From: Celeribacter litoreus
GTDB lineage: Bacteria; Pseudomonadota; Alphaproteobacteria; Rhodobacterales; Rhodobacteraceae
Direction of reading: 5' to 3'
Length of the DNA stretch: 64,000 nt
Assembly: GCF_020165855.1 (NCBI RefSeq)
Contig: NZ_JAIUFY010000014.1
Span: forward strand, 248,001 to 312,000
Positions within the stretch are counted from its first letter, which is position 1. Each line of letters begins with the position of its first letter. This document shows, piece by piece, positions 34,906 to 42,689 of the stretch. The translations under genes and the position numbers were made by a program. The notes beneath the pieces were generated by a model. That model worked only from the letters and a program-made list of their open reading frames with translations. It did not search any database and was not told the origin of the DNA.

Positions 34906-35232
34906 ATGTGCTCGCTATGTGGAATTCTCGGATGTGACGATCACTGGACCAACGCCATCGCGCGTCCCGGTGTCTATTCCCGCAACCATGACACCCAGTC
35001 CCGCCGTGCCGAAGAAAGCCGCCGGATCAAGGCCGCGAATGCCGTTCTGTCCTTTCGTCGTCTGAAGCTCGACGTCTGGCAGGGGCGCTCCTACGTGGTC
35101 GCGTCGCCCACTGGCGGATCAAGCGTGTTCGAGGCGCTGTCGCACCTTTGGCCCGAGGCGGAGGCGCTCGCAGGGCGCGAGTTTGATCCGCTCGACGAAA
35201 ACCTGATGTCCTGGATGGAGGAACAGCGATGA
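34906..35232 (+). CDS. Small protein with N-terminal CxLC motif, next to CobW GTPase
   Basis: 108 aa, GGAGG ribosome-binding site. It begins MCSLCGILGCDDHW, so C2, C5 and C10 and H13 cluster at the very N-terminus. The rest is charged and contains SHLWPEAEALAG. I do not recognise a named family. The stop overlaps the CobW-type GTPase start (ATGA), so both are made together. The N-terminal CSLC resembles the CP(E/D)LC docking motif by which the eukaryotic CobW relative ZNG1 recognises its client METAP1. This suggests a client or docking adaptor for the GTPase. That comparison is inference. Confidence 0.7.
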   Translation: MCSLCGILGCDDHWTNAIARPGVYSRNHDTQSRRAEESRRIKAANAVLSFRRLKLDVWQGRSYVVASPTGGSSVFEALSHLWPEAEALAGREFDPLDENLMSWMEEQR

Positions 35233-36266
35233 CCACGCCCGTCGTTCTTCTCACTGGGTTTCTTGGGTCCGGTAAAACGACCCTCCTGCAACGGTTGCTG
35301 ACCGACACGTCAATGGACGGGGCCGCCGTTCTGATCAATGAATTTGGGGAGGTGGGGCTCGATCACCACTTGCTCGACCGCATCGACGACAATGTCGTGC
35401 TCCTCAAATCCGGCTGCATCTGCTGCACCGTGCGCGGGGAGGTGGCGGATGCGCTTGAAAACCTCAACAGCCTGCGCGCCCGCGAGGAGATCGCCTTTGA
35501 CCGTGTGGTGATCGAAACCACCGGCCTCGCCGATCCCTATCCGGTGCTTCAAACTCTGACCGCGCACCCTGTGTTGCGCTCGCATTTCACCAATGGCGGT
35601 GTGATGACGACGGTCGATGCGGTAAACGCCGAGTTGCAGGTCGAGCATCGCGCCGAAGCCGTGCGTCAGATCGCGGCAGCGGACAGGATCATCCTCACCA
35701 AAACCGACCTCGCCGATCCCGAAAACGAGGCCGCACTGCGTGCGCGTCTCGGGCGGATCAATCCCGCCGCCCGCATTGCGACCACCTTGGACAGTGTTGA
35801 GAGCATTCTCGGTGACTTCGGTCCGACCACTTTTGCCACGCCTGTTGCAGGGCAGGGCGATCATGATCACGCCTGCGGTCCCGACTGCGCGGATCACACC
35901 CACCACCACGCCCACGGCCATCACTCCCACCACCATGACGACGCGCTCGGTGTGACCAGTTTTTCTCTGGTGATCGAACAAGCTATCGATTGGACTATGT
36001 TCGGAACTTGGCTTACGCTGCTCCTGCATAAACACGGTGACAGGATTTTCAGGGTGAAGGGTATTTTGGCGCTAGAGGGTGAGGACCGACCGATTGCGGT
36101 GCATGGTGTTCAACACCTCGTGCATGCCCCGACACATATGGAGCATTGGCCCGAAGGCCCGCGCCAGTCGCGTCTCGTCTTCATCATGGAGGGTATATCC
36201 CCGGATCAGGTGCGCCGCTCTTTTGCCGCCTTTACCGGTATCTCTGCGGTGAGGGCCGCTGCGTGA
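35229..36266 (+). CDS. CobW/G3E-family metallochaperone GTPase
   Basis: 345 aa. The P-loop GFLGSGKTT lies at residues 10-18, the metal-binding CICC motif of the family at 63-66 (GCICCTVRGEV), and the NKxD-equivalent TKTD at 157-160. A histidine-rich stretch (212-237, about 12 His) between the GTPase and C-terminal domains should bind zinc or another metal. G3E GTPases use GTP to load metal on a client enzyme. The client is not obvious. The deacetylase at 33955 and the CxLC protein are the nearest candidates. Confidence 0.87.
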   Translation: MTTPVVLLTGFLGSGKTTLLQRLLTDTSMDGAAVLINEFGEVGLDHHLLDRIDDNVVLLKSGCICCTVRGEVADALENLNSLRAREEIAFDRVVIETTGLADPYPVLQTLTAHPVLRSHFTNGGVMTTVDAVNAELQVEHRAEAVRQIAAADRIILTKTDLADPENEAALRARLGRINPAARIATTLDSVESILGDFGPTTFATPVAGQGDHDHACGPDCADHTHHHAHGHHSHHHDDALGVTSFSLVIEQAIDWTMFGTWLTLLLHKHGDRIFRVKGILALEGEDRPIAVHGVQHLVHAPTHMEHWPEGPRQSRLVFIMEGISPDQVRRSFAAFTGISAVRAAA

Positions 36267-37459
36267 CCGCAAAGCCGCTTCGCATCCTCACGACAGAGAT
36301 TCAGCCGTGGCGCTTCCTGAAGGAGCGCGCCGAGGCGGATCTCGGGTTCGAGCTTGAATTCATTGAGATGGATTTCAACAGCGCGCAACGGACCGCTGCG
36401 CTCGATCCGACGAGTTACGATGTCTACGACCAGTGTTTTCACAACCTCGATATTGTTTGGTATTGGCGCGCAATCCAGCCGATTGAAACGCGGCGCATCC
36501 GCAACTGGTCCGAACTGGACGAGTTCCCGCGTGTGTCGGGATCGCAGGGGCGGCGCGGCATGGGCGATGTGCCTGCATCCCGGCTGTTCGTCCAGCATGA
36601 CATGACCCTCTCGGATAGCCCGACGGGTCAGATTTCGATGCTGCCTACGTTCTATAACTTCGACAGTTTCGCCGTGGAATCCTCCGATATCGATGTGGAC
36701 CGTGATGTCACGAGCTGGGCGGCGCTGCTCGATCCGAAATGGGCCGGCCGTGTCGCACTCGTGGATGAACCGGCCATCGGTCTTTTTGATCTCGCATTGG
36801 CGTTGTCCGCCTCCGGACAAATGGAATTCGAAGACATGGGCAACATGTCCGTCGAAGAGATCGACGAGCTTGTGGAACATGCCCGCGCTTTGATCATGAA
36901 TGGCCACCTGAGCCCGTTCTGGCTTCGTGCAGGGGAGCCGGTGGAGCGCTTCCTGTCCGGAGAGCTGAAACTGGCCTCGATCTGGTCGCCGACTATTGTC
37001 GAAATGAAACGTCTCGGACTTCAGGTCCGGCAATGCCGCCCCATCGAGGGCTATCGCGCCTGGCATGGGGGCATGTGTCTCTCCCGTAATCTGGAAGGCG
37101 AGGCGCTCGATCGTGCTTATGGTTGGCTGAACTGGTATCTCGACGGATACGCAGGGTCCGTGGTCGCGCGGCAAGGGTATTACATGTGCGCGCCCGACCG
37201 CGTGCGCGCGCATCTGTCCGAGGCCGAATGGAACTATTGGTATGAGGGACTTCCGGCCACAGAAGTCCTCAATGACAACGCGGGCCGCCCGGCGATCCGC
37301 GCCAATCAGGTTCGGTCTGGTGGCTCGCGTCTGGACCGCGCGCGCCATGTGGCGATCTGGAACTCCACCATGGACGAACACAATTACGTCGTGCGCCGTT
37401 GGGGCGAGTTGGTCGAACTCGCCGCCTCCAAAGCCCGCACAAGCCGACGCGCAAGCTGA
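36263..37459 (+). CDS. Binding-protein-like protein without a signal peptide
   Basis: 398 aa with a GTG start overlapping the GTPase stop (GTGA). It is homologous along its whole length to the exported binding protein at 31563: shared YNFDS, WYEG near the C-terminal third, and a related ending (RSGGSRLDRARHVAIW versus RDGGSLEERASNVAYW). Yet the first residues (VTAKPLRILTTEIQPWRF) hold no Sec or Tat signal and no lipobox. It should therefore be cytoplasmic and may carry out sensing, storage or catalysis rather than transport. Four cysteines (for example YDQCFHN, QCRPIEG, GGMCLSRN, YYMCAPD) are absent from a typical binding protein. Confidence 0.75.
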   Translation: MTAKPLRILTTEIQPWRFLKERAEADLGFELEFIEMDFNSAQRTAALDPTSYDVYDQCFHNLDIVWYWRAIQPIETRRIRNWSELDEFPRVSGSQGRRGMGDVPASRLFVQHDMTLSDSPTGQISMLPTFYNFDSFAVESSDIDVDRDVTSWAALLDPKWAGRVALVDEPAIGLFDLALALSASGQMEFEDMGNMSVEEIDELVEHARALIMNGHLSPFWLRAGEPVERFLSGELKLASIWSPTIVEMKRLGLQVRQCRPIEGYRAWHGGMCLSRNLEGEALDRAYGWLNWYLDGYAGSVVARQGYYMCAPDRVRAHLSEAEWNYWYEGLPATEVLNDNAGRPAIRANQVRSGGSRLDRARHVAIWNSTMDEHNYVVRRWGELVELAASKARTSRRAS

Positions 37460-37470
37460 GAGAAAATCCT

Positions 37471-38454
37471 ATGAAAAACGTGACCCTGATCGCAACCGGC
37501 GGGACCATTGCTTCTGCTGCGGACAAATCCGCCGGTGCTGTAAACGCTGGTCTAACTGGTGAAACCTTGTTGGCCAGCCTTCACACGCCCCTGGACGGGA
37601 TCGAGGTGACGGTCGAGAATTTCGAGGCGGCAGGAAGCTATGCGCTTGATCTCGACACCATCCGTCGCCTCTGTGTGCGGATTGATGAGGTGCTGGCCGA
37701 CGAGCGCGTCGATGGCGTCGTGGTTACGCATGGCACCGACACAATGGAGGAAAGTGCCTTCCTTGCATGGCTCCTTGTGGCCTCCGACAAGCCCGTGGTC
37801 TTTACGGGTGCCCAACGTCATGCGGGCCAACCAGACACCGACGGGCCGCGCAACATTTTCGACGCGATTTGCGCCGCCGCCAGTGGTGCGCTCACGGGCG
37901 TGGGCGCGGTGATCCTGTTCGAGGGCGATATCCATGGTGGCCGCTATGTGACCAAGGCGCATACCTCCCGCGTTGATACCTTCCGCTCTGTCGGGCACGG
38001 AAAGTTGGGAGAGGTCGATCACGGCACTGTCTATCTCTATTCCCGCCCTGCACATGACCGCATTCCTCTGAGCACAGATGCGCTCGATCCGGATGTCGAG
38101 TTGATCGCAATGGGTCTTGGAACCACGCCGCGCCTGATGACGCTCGCCGCGGAGGCTGGGGCGTCGGGGTTTGTCCTGTCTGCCTTCGGTCGCGGCAACG
38201 CGCCAAAGGGCTTTGCGGCTGCGACTGCTGATCTGGTGGCGCGTGATATTCCGGTGGTTGTCGCCTCGCGCTGTCACGAAGGACGCACGATGGCGATCTA
38301 TGGCAAGGACAGCGGTGGCGTGACGCTCGTAGGGAATGGCGCGGTGCTCGCGGGAGATTTGTCTGCGGTTAAAGCGCGGCTTCTCCTGTCCGCACTGATT
38401 GGAAGCGGTCTGTCGGGGGAGGCTCTGCGGCAGGCGTACGCGCTCTATTCCTGA
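37471..38454 (+). CDS. L-asparaginase-family amidohydrolase, cytoplasmic
   Basis: 327 aa, no signal peptide. The two catalytic threonine regions are intact: TGGTIAS (T12) and HGTDTMEE (T89, D90). The conserved lysine region VTKAHT follows. Family members hydrolyse side-chain amides of Asn or Gln. In this operon it may deamidate an intermediate. It starts 11 bases after the binding-protein-like gene and is followed by the strong terminator at 38510-38542, the end of the operon. Confidence 0.85.
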   Translation: MKNVTLIATGGTIASAADKSAGAVNAGLTGETLLASLHTPLDGIEVTVENFEAAGSYALDLDTIRRLCVRIDEVLADERVDGVVVTHGTDTMEESAFLAWLLVASDKPVVFTGAQRHAGQPDTDGPRNIFDAICAAASGALTGVGAVILFEGDIHGGRYVTKAHTSRVDTFRSVGHGKLGEVDHGTVYLYSRPAHDRIPLSTDALDPDVELIAMGLGTTPRLMTLAAEAGASGFVLSAFGRGNAPKGFAAATADLVARDIPVVVASRCHEGRTMAIYGKDSGGVTLVGNGAVLAGDLSAVKARLLLSALIGSGLSGEALRQAYALYS

Positions 38455-38509
38455 CCCTTCAGAGCCGGATCGGACTGTGCGGCGCATGGAACGCGCTGAC
38501 ATCAAAACA

Positions 38510-38542
38510 AAAGGCCCGTCCCTAGAAAAGGGGCGGGCCTTT
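38510..38542. terminator. Intrinsic terminator, convergent genes
   Basis: AAAGGCCCG (38510-38518) pairs with CGGGCCTTT (38534-38542), extended by TCCC/GGGG (one G.T pair) around loop TAGAAAA. A-run before and T-run after make it bidirectional: it ends the plus-strand operon after the asparaginase and can end the minus-strand pyr unit at 38571. Confidence 0.85.
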
Positions 38543-38570
38543 GCGTGTCGGTTGATTTTAGAGACCGGTC

Positions 38571-38888
38571 TCAGCGGGTCTTTTTGATCCGCGCAACAAC
38601 GATGTCGTTAAGCACTTTGATCCGGTTCTCGGGACTGTCCCCAGCGCTCTCTTCGAGAGCGTGAATGTCGGCCTCAAATGCTTTGAAGTTGGCTTCAAGC
38701 TCTTCGCTCGAGAGCGGAAGACGTTCGTGCAGGTCGACAAAGTTCTCGGCGCTCGTGGCGAGGAAGTAGAAGGCGGCGGCGTGATCCGGCTCTGCCACCG
38801 CGCGTTCGAACGCGGCACGGGCGACGGCGGTGTAGGCGTGAATGCCACGGCCTTTTTCGGTTGTGAGATCGAGGAGGAAGGTGAACAT
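38571..38888 (-). CDS. Small conserved-looking protein after pyrE, unknown
   Basis: 105 aa starting at the ATG 38886-38888, with AGGAGACAC just upstream. Mostly helical and acidic (LSSEELEANFKAFEADIHAL), with no cysteine or recognisable motif. It is the last gene of the TRAP-pyr unit, 25 bases after pyrE. Codon use matches its neighbours. I do not recognise it. Confidence 0.6.
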   Translation of the reverse strand: MFTFLLDLTTEKGRGIHAYTAVARAAFERAVAEPDHAAAFYFLATSAENFVDLHERLPLSSEELEANFKAFEADIHALEESAGDSPENRIKVLNDIVVARIKKTR

Positions 38889-38913
38889 CAGTGTCTCCTT
38901 AAAGCATCTGGGT

Positions 38914-39618
38914 TCAGAAGGTGAGGCTGCGGGCGCCGCCATGGGTGGCGGACCATTCAAGCGGGTTTTCCAGAAAAGCTGCGATGATCTCGCGCTCTTC
39001 AGGGGTGAAACGGTTGTGCACGCGCGCGACGTCGAGAATGTCTTTCCACGTCGCAAGTGCATGGAGGCGAATGCCGGAGCGGGTCATGGCGCTGCGGGTT
39101 TCGGGAAAGATGTCGTATTGGAAGAGCATGAACACGTCTTCCACGACCAGACCGGCCGCGCGAAGCGCCTCGCAGAAGCGAAGTTTGGAGGCGCCGTCTG
39201 TCGTCAGGTCTTCGACCAGCAACACGCGCTGACCGGCTTCCCAAAGTCCTTCGATATGAGCCTCTGGGCCAAATCCCTGCGCCCGCTTGCGGACATATTG
39301 CATCGGCAGGCCGGTCTGTGCGGCGATCCATGCGGCAAAGGGGATGCCCGCCGTTTCCGCGCCCGCGATGGCGTCGATGTTGTCTCGACCGATTTCGGCA
39401 TCAATCACTTCAGAGGCAAAGCCCATGAGCTTTTTACGCACCGCAGGGACAGAGATCACTTTGCGAACGTTGATGTAGACGGGACTTGCGATCCCAGACG
39501 ACAGGATAAAGGGCCGTTCGTCTGCGACCTCGACCGCATGGATGTCGAGCAGCGCCAGCGCCGTGCGTCGCGCGAAATCGTCGCGGGTCTCGGGGCTCAG
39601 GGGCATGGTTTGGGGCAT
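38914..39618 (-). CDS. pyrE: Orotate phosphoribosyltransferase PyrE
   Basis: 234 aa from the ATG at 39618 (AAGGAGCC upstream). An ATG at 39636 overlaps the previous stop and is an alternative. The PRPP-binding motif VLLVEDLTTDGASK lies near residues 133-146. PyrE joins orotate to PRPP to give OMP. It sits in an operon with an importer and class 1 dihydroorotate dehydrogenase rather than with other pyrimidine-synthesis genes, suggesting orotate scavenging. Confidence 0.88.
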   Translation of the reverse strand: MPQTMPLSPETRDDFARRTALALLDIHAVEVADERPFILSSGIASPVYINVRKVISVPAVRKKLMGFASEVIDAEIGRDNIDAIAGAETAGIPFAAWIAAQTGLPMQYVRKRAQGFGPEAHIEGLWEAGQRVLLVEDLTTDGASKLRFCEALRAAGLVVEDVFMLFQYDIFPETRSAMTRSGIRLHALATWKDILDVARVHNRFTPEEREIIAAFLENPLEWSATHGGARSLTF

Positions 39619-39632
39619 AGCGCGAGGCTCCT

Positions 39633-40898
39633 TCATGATGCCGCCTCCATATAGGTTGAAAGGATGTCAACTCCCACCATGAAATCAGCAATTTCCATCG
39701 CCTCATCGGGATTGTGAGAGCCATTGCGATTGCGCACGAAAACCATGCCGGAGGGCACGCCGGCCTGCGCGAAAATCGCTGCATCGTGACCGCCACCCGA
39801 GGCCATGGAAAAGGCCTCTCCCGTGACCTGCGCCATCGCTGCTTCCAGACCGGAGACGAGGGTCGGGTCCATGAGGGCAGGGGCAACGGCAACCTCTGTG
39901 CCAAGCTCGAAGCGAACGCCGCGAGAGCGGGCAATGTCGTCTATTTCGCCCTTGAGATAGCTGCGCATCTGGTCGAGCGTTTCAGCGTCCTGCGACCGGA
40001 TGTCGAGGGAAAAGGCGAGCGTGTCGGGGATGCGGGCAATCGCGTGGTGCGCCGGATCGGTGCCGACGACGCCGGAGGTCAGAACCAGATCCTTCCCCGT
40101 GTTCAGCAGGTGTTGCCATGTGCCATCGAGGCGATGCATCAGCTCGGCGAAGGCCAGAACCGGATCGTGACGATAGGCGCGCGGCACGGCGCCGGAATGG
40201 CCTGCCTGACCGACGCAGCGGCTATCGCGATGGCGGAAGTTGCCGCGAATGCCGGTGACGACGGCGGCGGGGATATTGCGCTCGACCAAGAGCGGGCCTT
40301 GTTCGATGTGCAGTTCGAGATAGGCCTCGATCGTGCTTAGATCGCAGATCGGCTCCTGCGCGCTGATCGGGGCGGTGTTGATGCCGAGGGCCTCAAGATA
40401 CGCGCTCAGTGGGCGTCCATCGCCCTTGTGGCGGGCGTTGAATTCGGCCTCCGGCAGCGTTCCGGTGAGCATTTTCGATCCGAGATAACACGCGCCAAAC
40501 CACGCGCTTTCCTCGCCGCGCATGGCGAGAACGCGGACAGGGCGGGGCAGAGGGCGCAGGCCACGGTTTGCGGCAATGAGCACCATGAGCCCCGCAATCA
40601 CACCGGCAAGCCCGTCGTAATTGCCGCCCATCGGCACGGAGTCTACATGGCTCCCGATGACGGTATAGCGTTTGGCGTCCGCATGTTGCGGCAGAGAGAA
40701 GACGAGATTGCGTCCGGCGTCCTCTTCGACGCTTAGCCCTTCGGCGCGGGCGCGGTTGGCGAGGTAGTCGAGCGTCTGTGTCTCGACGTCGGAGAACGCA
40801 GGGCGGCTCACACCCGCCGCGCCACAGGACAGCGTGCGAATGTCCTCGAACATCTCTGTGGCCAGAGCCGCGAGTTCTTCTGTGCGGTGGTGTTTCAT
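39633..40898 (-). CDS. Zn-dependent amidohydrolase, carbamoylase/allantoate amidohydrolase family
   Basis: 421 aa, ATG at 40898 overlapping the pyrD stop. Metal-site motifs of the HyuC/AllC/beta-ureidopropionase family are visible: GSHVDSVPMGGNYDG, MRGEESAWFG and ELHIEQGP, plus the C-terminal GGGHDAAIFA. Such enzymes remove carbamoyl groups from N-carbamoyl amino acids or hydrolyse allantoate. With PyrKD and a TRAP importer, ureidosuccinate (N-carbamoyl-aspartate) or N-carbamoyl-beta-alanine is the natural candidate substrate. Confidence 0.85.
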   Translation of the reverse strand: MKHHRTEELAALATEMFEDIRTLSCGAAGVSRPAFSDVETQTLDYLANRARAEGLSVEEDAGRNLVFSLPQHADAKRYTVIGSHVDSVPMGGNYDGLAGVIAGLMVLIAANRGLRPLPRPVRVLAMRGEESAWFGACYLGSKMLTGTLPEAEFNARHKGDGRPLSAYLEALGINTAPISAQEPICDLSTIEAYLELHIEQGPLLVERNIPAAVVTGIRGNFRHRDSRCVGQAGHSGAVPRAYRHDPVLAFAELMHRLDGTWQHLLNTGKDLVLTSGVVGTDPAHHAIARIPDTLAFSLDIRSQDAETLDQMRSYLKGEIDDIARSRGVRFELGTEVAVAPALMDPTLVSGLEAAMAQVTGEAFSMASGGGHDAAIFAQAGVPSGMVFVRNRNGSHNPDEAMEIADFMVGVDILSTYMEAAS

Positions 40899-41833
40899 TT
40901 GAACACCCCTGCGTTCGGTGCTTCGAGCGTGTTGATGATCTGGTCGAGCGAGATAAGGCCGCGGGATGTCATCCAGTCCTCCAACTCTGTGATCAGTCGC
41001 GCCATGACGGTCGGGGATTGGAACGTCGCGGTGCCGACTTGGACGGCGCTTGCGCCTGCGATCAGGAATTCCAGAACATCCTCTAGCGTCGAAATCCCGC
41101 CGCAGCCGATGACCGGAATGTCGCAGGCGCGCGCACATTGATAGGTCATTCGGAGCGCAATGGGCTTTACGGCTGGGCCGGACATGCCGCCCATGACGTT
41201 GCCGAGACGCGGACGGCGTGTGTCGATGTCGATGGACATGCCGAGCATGGTGTTGGCGACGACCAAAGCATCTGCGCCTGCGTCTTGGGCCGCACGGGCC
41301 ACTTCGACCGGTTCGCCGGTGTTCGGTGTCAGTTTGGCCCACAGCGGAAGGTCCGTCGCCGCGCGCAGGCGGGTCACGACCTCATGCGTCGTGTCGGGCC
41401 GCATGGCGAATGCGTTGCCGTCGGCTTCGATGTTCGGGCAGGAAATGTTTGCCTCAATAGCGGTGACGCCGGGGAGGCTCACTTCGCTACAAAGCTGCGC
41501 GAACTCATCGACGGAATGCGCGGAGATCGACACCACAAGCGGTGCGTTGAACGCCGCCCAGTAGGGCAGCATCTCGTCACGGAAATAGTCGATGCCTTTG
41601 GACGGAATGCCGATGGCGTTGATCATCCCCGCCTGCATGTCGCACACGCGCGGGGTCGGATTGCCGGTGCGGGTGCCATGCATGATGGTTTTGAGAACAT
41701 GAGCCCCGAGCACATCAAGGTCGAACACATCCGCGAGGTCTTCGGAGAATGTGCCAGAGGCGGGCATGATCGGGTTCTTGAACGTGAGCGCGCCAACGCG
41801 GGCACTTAGGTCAACGGTTTGCAGGTCTCTCAT
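40895..41833 (-). CDS. pyrD: Dihydroorotate dehydrogenase, class 1 (PyrD, 1B type)
   Basis: 312 aa from the ATG at 41833. The catalytic cysteine of class 1 is present in ANISCPNIEADG. The class 2 enzyme usual in proteobacteria has Ser there. Adjacent pyrK makes it the NAD-linked 1B form. It may oxidise dihydroorotate or run in reverse on orotate. Overlaps pyrK by one base and the amidohydrolase by four. Confidence 0.87.
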   Translation of the reverse strand: MRDLQTVDLSARVGALTFKNPIMPASGTFSEDLADVFDLDVLGAHVLKTIMHGTRTGNPTPRVCDMQAGMINAIGIPSKGIDYFRDEMLPYWAAFNAPLVVSISAHSVDEFAQLCSEVSLPGVTAIEANISCPNIEADGNAFAMRPDTTHEVVTRLRAATDLPLWAKLTPNTGEPVEVARAAQDAGADALVVANTMLGMSIDIDTRRPRLGNVMGGMSGPAVKPIALRMTYQCARACDIPVIGCGGISTLEDVLEFLIAGASAVQVGTATFQSPTVMARLITELEDWMTSRGLISLDQIINTLEAPNAGVFK

Positions 41834-42675
41834 CACATCGCCTCCGAAATGGGGAACACAGGGCCTTCGCGGCAGACGCGGCGTTGAATGACGCGGCCAC
41901 CCACGCGGAAGCTGCGCACGCAGGCTTGGCACATGCCGAGTCCACAGGCCATTTGCTGCTCCATGGCGATTTCACCGGGAATGCCGTGGGTCTCGCCGAG
42001 GTCTTGCAACAGGCGCAAAAGGCGTGAGGACCCGCACGTGTAGAAGGCGTCCACATCACCCTTTGCGATGCGTGCCTCAATCAGCGGGCGCAACGCCTCG
42101 GGGGTGGAGCTTCCGTCCTTGTCATGAACGATGATCACCTCGGCTCCGTAGCTCTCAAACAGATCGACGGACATCGTCAGTTCGGGGCTGCGGGCTGAAC
42201 AGATCGCAGTAAGCTTGCGCCCCTTTTCCCGTGCCATGCGTGCCAAGGGCGCGAGGGTGGCGAGGCCCACGCCACGCGCCACCAGCATCAGGTTTTGCCA
42301 GTCATCCTGCATCGAGAACCCCTGGCCGAGAGGGCCAAGCACATTGAAGGCATCGCCTGCGCGCAACGTGGCAAGGCCGCGCGTGCCCGCGCCGGTGACT
42401 TTGTAGAGAAACTCCAGCCGTCCCTCCGCTTTGTCATAACCGTAGATGCTCATCGGGCGACGCAGGAACGGGTGCTCGCCGTCGGGCTGCGGGCAGAGGA
42501 GCTGAAAGAACTGGCCCGGTTGGCAGTCGAGAATGGCCTCGGGCGCATCAAGTGTCAGGAGGCGATATTCGCCGTTTACGGGGGTGTTGGAGCGTACGAA
42601 ACAGGTGGCTTCGGCACAGCGGGGCCGTAGCCCCTGCGGAACAGGGACGGACACGGTGGTCGGAATGTGGTTCAT
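41833..42675 (-). CDS. pyrK: Dihydroorotate dehydrogenase electron-transfer subunit PyrK
   Basis: 280 aa. The FAD motif RPMSIYGYD, a NAD-binding segment LMLVARGVGLATLAPL and a 2Fe-2S cysteine set (CGLGMCQACVRS then VCREGPVF) are the PyrK pattern. It passes electrons between NAD(H) and PyrD. The GTG/ATG choice favours the ATG at 42675. It follows the TRAP large permease by 14 bases. Confidence 0.87.
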   Translation of the reverse strand: MNHIPTTVSVPVPQGLRPRCAEATCFVRSNTPVNGEYRLLTLDAPEAILDCQPGQFFQLLCPQPDGEHPFLRRPMSIYGYDKAEGRLEFLYKVTGAGTRGLATLRAGDAFNVLGPLGQGFSMQDDWQNLMLVARGVGLATLAPLARMAREKGRKLTAICSARSPELTMSVDLFESYGAEVIIVHDKDGSSTPEALRPLIEARIAKGDVDAFYTCGSSRLLRLLQDLGETHGIPGEIAMEQQMACGLGMCQACVRSFRVGGRVIQRRVCREGPVFPISEAM

Positions 42676-42689
42676 TGGTCTGCCTCGGA

